Positions 59,567-64,000 of a stretch of DNA of 64,000 nucleotides are shown here, one piece after another (position 1 is the stretch's first letter; every line of letters begins with the position of its first letter). The position numbers were made by a program, and so were the translations under genes. This DNA comes from Paenibacillus sp. Root444D2 (GTDB lineage Bacteria; Bacillota; Bacilli; Paenibacillales; NBRC-103111), in the NCBI RefSeq assembly GCF_001426375.1, contig NZ_LMEO01000045.1, positions 306,825 through 370,824 on the forward strand. Direction: 5' to 3'. Under the pieces are notes generated by a model. It did no database searches. It was not told where the DNA came from and saw only the letters and a list, made by a program, of their open reading frames with translations.

Positions 59567-59605
59567 AATAAAGAGGCTGTCCCCTCAGGGAACAACCTCT
59601 TTATT
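59567..59605 (-). terminator. rho-independent terminator of the germinant receptor operon
   Basis: AATAAAGAGG-TGT-CCC/GGG-ACA-CCTCTTTATT type long stem (59567-59605), minus strand then TTTTGGGAG. Lies 23 bases after the stop at 59629. Confidence 0.85.
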
Positions 59606-59628
59606 GCATTATTAGGCCAAATTCAATT

Positions 59629-60723
59629 CTATCCTTTAATTTGTTTCCCCTGTCCTTTAATCAACATAACAAGAAAAAGAATGGCCGGTATTACTCCAAT
59701 GAATATCTTGTTTACCATAAATTGTTCCGCGACGATTCTCCCAATCTCCAGATGCGACTGCCAGCTTGACGGGAGAAGGGAAGTTATAAAAATAATGACT
59801 CCAACAGGAAGCGCAAACCTTCGATAGTCTGTTTGAAACAGCTGAGATAACCCAAGTACGGCAGCCAAAAACCATAATGTTGCTTTGATAAAAATCCCAG
59901 CATAAAAAAGTAAGATCACAAATGCGTCAAAACGCTCGAATACTTCGGCGATCTGAATCAACTGAACAGCTTGTAATAAAGGTACAGTACTAATGTTAAG
60001 TAGTTGCGGACCCAGAACGATCAGATTCATTATGTTCGAGAAAAGGATAACTAGACCTGATACAAAAAAAGATCGAACCGACGTTTTAACCAACTCTTTC
60101 TTCTCGTTTAAATAACGCCAGAACATGAGAAAAATCATCATTTGGCCAAATGGGAACCAGACAGTGCTAGATATACTTTCTTTTAAAACTGGTTGAATGC
60201 CATTTTCCAAAATCGGAAGAAGATAATCAAAATGAACAACACCCGATATAAAGTGCATGATAAGCAAAATTAAATAAAAAGCCAACACCCCAACTACGAT
60301 AAATTCAGCCAACCGAAAGAAGACCTCTATTCCCTTGTATATTGCATAAATCGACAAAGTTAACATAATCAGCATTATAAGGGATATGGGACCTCGAGGA
60401 AGAATGGTCAAGAGGGTAAGATCCCCAAAGTCTCGTACATTTCGCATGGCTTCGTAAGAAAACATCAGGAGATAAAGTAATAAGACAAACTTCCCCACAA
60501 ATGAACCGAAATATTGAATCAAAAGCTGACTCAAATTTTTTTCAGGTTCCCTTCGTTGGATCATCAAAAAAAGAAAAAGCAGCATGAACCCTAGCAGCAT
60601 GCTAGTAATGACCACCAACCAGGCGTCTTGACCAGCTTTGATTCCTAATTCAAATAAAGGTGTGCTTCCTATTTGAAAAAGGATAATCATCGCACCCAAT
60701 TGATATTTGCTGATCCGCTCCAT
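59629..60723 (-). CDS. GerA-family germinant receptor B subunit (GerAB/GerKB type)
   Basis: Spore inner-membrane protein of the GerAB (APC-type transporter-like) family, 364 residues, about ten TM helices. Opening MERISKYQLGAMIILFQIGSTPLF and the QDAWLVVITSMLLGFMLLF stretch are diagnostic, with NLSQLLIQYFGSFVGK following. B subunits bind the germinant, so this protein decides specificity. Last gene of the A-C-B operon, 15 bases after the C subunit. Confidence 0.93.
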   Translation of the reverse strand: MERISKYQLGAMIILFQIGSTPLFELGIKAGQDAWLVVITSMLLGFMLLFLFLMIQRREPEKNLSQLLIQYFGSFVGKFVLLLYLLMFSYEAMRNVRDFGDLTLLTILPRGPISLIMLIMLTLSIYAIYKGIEVFFRLAEFIVVGVLAFYLILLIMHFISGVVHFDYLLPILENGIQPVLKESISSTVWFPFGQMMIFLMFWRYLNEKKELVKTSVRSFFVSGLVILFSNIMNLIVLGPQLLNISTVPLLQAVQLIQIAEVFERFDAFVILLFYAGIFIKATLWFLAAVLGLSQLFQTDYRRFALPVGVIIFITSLLPSSWQSHLEIGRIVAEQFMVNKIFIGVIPAILFLVMLIKGQGKQIKG

Positions 60724-60738
60724 ACGAAGCCCCTTTTC

Positions 60739-61953
60739 TCATTCTTTTTTACTGGATATCTTGGAAAAAGAATCATCAATCATTCCAGTTCGTCGAATCG
60801 TTACATGAGCTTTAACGTCCATTCTTATTTCTGCGAACTCATTCTCCCAGTTCTTGCTTAGCTTTTTCCAGTCCTGTGGGTAAGATTTGTGGAATGCGTC
60901 CCCGAAGCCCAGTGTGTCTGTTTTCATTTTTTTCAGAGCTTGAAAGGAATTTTCTGCATCAATAATTATTTGCTCCTGGATATGTTTTTCCAGTTTTTTC
61001 AAGGTACTCGACTGTTTTAGATCCAGATTACATGCCGTTTCAATCAAGTTTCCCTTGGCTTCAATTTCTACAGATATAAACAAATTACCATTCGATATGT
61101 TTGGTTTTAATTTTGCGTGAGATTTTTCTACTAGAAAGGAGGATAGCTGTTCGCTTCGGCTCTCCCCTTCACAAGAAAATACGATAGTTGTTCTTTGTAA
61201 TTGATTCGTTATCCAGGGAATTCCGAGGCTTTCTTTCCGACTTAACCAACCTACTAATTTATCCTGCTTAAATACCCCGACTCTATCCAATTTTAATACG
61301 GCGGATTCACGAGTTTCTTTCAGTGCTTCTAAAGAGCTTTGTGCCTTTTGCTCACCCGTGATTTTGATTTCCGGCAATGTAGAGCTAGCGGTAGGATTGG
61401 TCATTGTGGAAATTAAATCAATTAACTTGGACTGAACTAAGTTGGTTTGTTTGTTTCCCTCTCCACTGATCAAATTGGAAATCGCGTTTCCAGGAATGTT
61501 TTCTAATGGCGTAAGGATTTCTAACACTTTCTTCGCGTCTCCATTTGTAATGAGAACATCCGTAGTTTCTCTTGATTCGTAACTTCTCAAGTAAGCGTCC
61601 AATATTTGGTTGACCCCATATTTAGCAACACGTTGACTAATAATAATAACACGAGTATGAGAAAAAAAGAGCTGGCGAGGTGTCTCCAAATCACTCTTTT
61701 GAATCGCCTCCCGTAAGGTCTTTCCTTTCGATGAAAAGACAATAACCGGAGCTTGGGAACCGCCACCACCGGATTTACTCTGGATTGACTTCGGGATGAT
61801 GATTTGAAAGGTCAATACCCATTGATTACTTTCATCTAAATCAAAGGCAATTGCGCTGATGATCCCCAATTTGTTTAGTTCGATATGGTTCGAACAACCA
61901 CTATTAACTAATAACATATTGATGATCAACAGCAGGTTTATCCCTCGCTTCAT
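60739..61953 (-). CDS. GerA-family germinant receptor C subunit (Ger(x)C lipoprotein)
   Basis: Lipoprotein on the outer face of the spore inner membrane, 404 residues. Lipobox LVNSGC with Cys20, then CSNHIELNKLGIISAIAFDLD, the typical Ger(x)C opening. C-terminal part includes DFAFHKSYPQDW-like GFGDAFHKSYPQDWKKL. Encoded between the A and B subunits, in the GerK-type order A-C-B. A Ger-x-C tail rich in Lys (KISSKKE) ends the protein. Confidence 0.92.
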   Translation of the reverse strand: MKRGINLLLIINMLLVNSGCSNHIELNKLGIISAIAFDLDESNQWVLTFQIIIPKSIQSKSGGGGSQAPVIVFSSKGKTLREAIQKSDLETPRQLFFSHTRVIIISQRVAKYGVNQILDAYLRSYESRETTDVLITNGDAKKVLEILTPLENIPGNAISNLISGEGNKQTNLVQSKLIDLISTMTNPTASSTLPEIKITGEQKAQSSLEALKETRESAVLKLDRVGVFKQDKLVGWLSRKESLGIPWITNQLQRTTIVFSCEGESRSEQLSSFLVEKSHAKLKPNISNGNLFISVEIEAKGNLIETACNLDLKQSSTLKKLEKHIQEQIIIDAENSFQALKKMKTDTLGFGDAFHKSYPQDWKKLSKNWENEFAEIRMDVKAHVTIRRTGMIDDSFSKISSKKE

Positions 61954-62004
61954 GTCCTAATCCCCTTTTGATGTCCATTTTCTTGTTGAATGAATGACAG
62001 AAGA

Positions 62005-63597
62005 TTACTTTTCCTTTTCCTTGTCGGAAGGTTTTGGATGTGCGTTTACGTTTTGGCGCACATAGTTATTCTTAGCGAAAAGACGCGGTCTGGTGACCAT
62101 CATCCACCAAGGCACCCTTACAACAGTATCTTTTAAGTTACTTGGCACAAAAGGTGCTATCGGTGTCATGTAAGGAACTCCGAAAGAGCGTAGAGACAAC
62201 ATGTGGATCAGAAGAAAAAAGAGCCCCGACATAATTCCGAACAAACCTAGTGCCGCGGCAAGAATCATGAGTATGAACCGAATCAATCGGGCAGCAATCG
62301 AGATGTTAAACGCCGGAACGACGAAGCTGGAGATCGCCGTAAAGGCTACCACGATCACCATAGCTGCCGATACAAGACCTGCTTCAACTGCTGCCTGTCC
62401 CAGAACAAGAGCTCCAACAATGGAAATTGCGGAACCGATGGCTCTAGGCATTCGAACCCCCGCTTCCCTTAACACCTCAAATGTGATTTCCATCAATAAT
62501 GCTTCGAAGAATGCAGGAAAAGGAATTCCTTCCCTTTGTGCAGCAAGACTGATCAAAAGGGTCGTGGGTATCATTTCTTGATGAAAAGTCGTAATTGCAA
62601 TATATAAGGAAGGCAGAATCATAGAAATGGTAAACGCAAAGAATCGCAAAAGACGCAAGAACGAAGAGATATCGAATCTCTGGTAATAGTCCTCGCTGGC
62701 AATGAAGAACTTGAGAAAAGTGATAGGCAGCACAAGAGCAAATGGTGTTCCATCCATCAAAACGGCAACCTGTCCCTCCAAGATGGAGGCCGCAACTGTG
62801 TCAGGACGTTCCGTGTTTATGAGGGTGGGAAATGGAGTAAAGGTTTGGTCCTGAATAAATTCTTCCAAGTAGCCACTTTCCAATATGCTGTCTATATCAA
62901 TGCGATCAAGCCTTTGAAGCACTTCGTCCACAACTAAATCATCGGCCGTCCCTTTAAGATACATAACACTTACGTCTGTTTGTGTCACCCGTCCGATTTT
63001 CCGGTCGATTTTCCATAGATTCGGACTTTTGATTCTACGCCGGAGCAACGCTATATTTGTGCTTATATTCTCGGTGAATCCATCTTTGGGTCCGCGAATA
63101 ACAGATTGAGATGAGGGCTCCTCTACGCCTCTTTGCATCCATTTGGCAGAACTTGCAGTAATGCCTTGATCCCAGCCCTCTGCGAGAATAATGGTATCTC
63201 CACTGTATAAAGCCGACATGAAGTCATCAATGTTACTCACTGTATTTGTGGAACTAACAGTAAGAATCTGATCTTTAATCACCGTCAAAGAATCGGATAC
63301 TGACCTTTGCCCAACTGTATTAACTTCTGCATCGGACATGATCGGATTCATGATGTTATCGTTAATGACCGTGGTATCTGTTAAACCGTTAATATAAACA
63401 ATAGCCATAGGTAAACTATTGGCCCCTTGAAACGTACGAATGGAAATATCTGAACTGTTACCAGTTAACTCAGAAATTTTCTCGATATTTTGCTGAAGGC
63501 TATTTGAAAGTGTATCGGTTTGTTTGATGTTTGCTTGAGAGTCTTGTTGCGCGCCCTCATTATATTTCCGGGCAAAACGCTTCAGAAATTTGTTCAT
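62005..63597 (-). CDS. GerA-family germinant receptor A subunit (GerAA/GerKA type)
   Basis: Spore inner-membrane protein, 530 residues from the ATG at 63597 (TAGGTGG nine bases upstream; another ATG at 63606 is in frame). Large soluble N-terminal part (about 1-280) with FQGANSLPMAIVYINGLTD, DTIILAEGWDQGITASSAKW, GPKDGFTENISTNIALLRRRI and DVSVMYLKGTADD, then about five TM helices (from about 300) with PFPAFFEALLMEITFEVLREAGVRMPRAIGSAISIVGALVLGQAAVEAGLVSAAMVI. C-terminal cytoplasmic tail is basic. First gene of the operon; expected to be expressed in the forespore. Confidence 0.94.
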   Translation of the reverse strand: MNKFLKRFARKYNEGAQQDSQANIKQTDTLSNSLQQNIEKISELTGNSSDISIRTFQGANSLPMAIVYINGLTDTTVINDNIMNPIMSDAEVNTVGQRSVSDSLTVIKDQILTVSSTNTVSNIDDFMSALYSGDTIILAEGWDQGITASSAKWMQRGVEEPSSQSVIRGPKDGFTENISTNIALLRRRIKSPNLWKIDRKIGRVTQTDVSVMYLKGTADDLVVDEVLQRLDRIDIDSILESGYLEEFIQDQTFTPFPTLINTERPDTVAASILEGQVAVLMDGTPFALVLPITFLKFFIASEDYYQRFDISSFLRLLRFFAFTISMILPSLYIAITTFHQEMIPTTLLISLAAQREGIPFPAFFEALLMEITFEVLREAGVRMPRAIGSAISIVGALVLGQAAVEAGLVSAAMVIVVAFTAISSFVVPAFNISIAARLIRFILMILAAALGLFGIMSGLFFLLIHMLSLRSFGVPYMTPIAPFVPSNLKDTVVRVPWWMMVTRPRLFAKNNYVRQNVNAHPKPSDKEKEK

Positions 63598-63710
63598 CGA
63601 TAGCATCCACCTAGTTCTTCCATGTATTAACTTTCATTTTCGCCCTGCCTTTCAAGAGTTATACTCCTGAATGCTTTTAGGCTAAGTTATATCGTGTAAT
63701 TCATTACGCG

Positions 63711-63870
63711 GACGAGCAACCCCGCCATAAGGATGAAAAACATCCTTATGGGGGGTGAAAACCTCGCGCGGCGCGCGATGATGAGCCATAGCGATGAAAA
63801 ACATCGCTATCTCGCGCCCACGGCCGAGCAACCCCTCATAAGGATGAAAAACATCCTTATGAGGGGTGAA
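63711..63870. repeat. cluster of three ATGAAAAACAT hairpins within a direct repeat
   Basis: Three near-perfect stems share the core GATG-AAAAA-CATC: 63719-63754 (CCATAAGGATG arms), 63788-63810 (ATAGCGATG arms) and 63831-63867 (perfect 16-bp arms ACCCCTCATAAGGATG). CGAGCAACCCC before stems 1 and 3 (from 63713 and 63825) and GGGGTGAAA after them are direct repeats about 112 bases apart. No coding frame; non-coding gap 63598-64000. Confidence 0.9.
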
Positions 63871-63871
63871 A

Positions 63872-63921
63872 CGTAAACAAACCTAATCATTTCAGCCGCT
63901 GCTGAACTAATTAGGTTTACG
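63872..63921. other. nested hairpin near the window end
   Basis: CGTAAAC-AACCTAAT (63872-63887) pairs with ATTAGGTTTACG (63910-63921); inside, CAGC pairs with GCTG. No T run on either side, so not a classical terminator. Bases 63922-64000 show nothing I can support. Confidence 0.55.
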
Positions 63922-64000
63922 ATCAAATATGCCCAGGTGCCTTAGCAATCTCCCTCTACATATGTTATTCCTTTTTGTTTATGTACTATAATTGTTCTCC

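Noticed and set aside
63598..64000. Sigma-G promoter of the germinant receptor operon
   Set aside because: Expected from the family, but no convincing -35/-10 pair could be placed upstream of 63597.

Overview
The window looks like chromosomal DNA of a Paenibacillus-like, spore-forming member of the Bacillota. The pointers are paired YesM/YesN-type two-component systems beside LplB/LplC-type sugar permeases and large LplA-like lipoproteins, a GerA-type spore germinant receptor operon, strong AGGAGG-type ribosome binding sites, frequent TTG/GTG starts, cre-like sites and many rho-independent terminators. Most genes lie on the minus strand. I see no rRNA, tRNA, integrase, transposase or CRISPR array.

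Region by region: (1) 1-17013 is a glycan-utilisation locus. A divergent AraC regulator faces a minus-strand series: GH2 beta-glycosidase, acetyl-esterase-like hydrolase, LplA-like binding lipoprotein, GH95 alpha-L-fucosidase-like enzyme, YesN/YesM pair, LplB/LplC-type permeases, a second YesN/YesM pair, then the start of another LplB-type permease cut by the window edge. The enzyme set would suit an acetylated, fucosylated galactosyl side chain such as that of xyloglucan. (2) 17091-28646 is an amino-sugar / peptidoglycan-recycling locus: a DUF1343 (NamZ-like) exo-muramidase without a signal peptide, a PIG-L deacetylase, a double-GNAT protein, an ABC sugar importer, MurQ and MurR, and divergently a GH4 enzyme with a BadF-type GlcNAc/MurNAc kinase. 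It looks like a PTS-independent way of taking up and processing MurNAc or GlcNAc-MurNAc disaccharides. (3) 28647-31700 is accessory: a MITE-like inverted repeat, a microsatellite, a second copy of a 184-bp four-dyad repeat element also present at 18431, a GH43-like gene and a lone GHKL ATPase. (4) 31700-41717 is one long operon for an Opp-type (oligosaccharide or peptide) ABC importer with HAD, LacI, Gfo/Idh/MocA and ThuA genes, preceded by three perfect LacI-type operators. (5) 41735-47550 holds three tandem 143-bp hairpin-rich repeats, then an operon of binding lipoprotein, histidine kinase, response regulator and response regulator-GGDEF, abutting a truncated discoidin-domain gene. (6) 47706-52260 is a complete Liv-type (branched-chain amino-acid family) ABC importer with a broken AraC gene upstream. 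(7) 53297-58174 is a redox/stress cluster (MFS pump, deleted flavin monooxygenase gene, aldo/keto reductase, LysR regulator, SDR remnant, DJ-1-like protein) with clear gene decay. (8) 58397-63597 carries cobA and a GerA-family germinant receptor operon; the window ends in a set of strong ATGAAAAACAT hairpins.

Themes: most transporter genes sit with their own sensor or repressor; the three importer operons whose binding protein precedes a permease or enzyme gene each carry a strong hairpin just after the binding-protein gene; and the intergenic gaps are unusually rich in dispersed hairpin repeats. The observations I rate highest are the paired 184-bp dyad elements that bracket the MurNAc block, the ABC-plus-kinase MurNAc pathway itself, and the permease-less binding protein/kinase/diguanylate cyclase operon.
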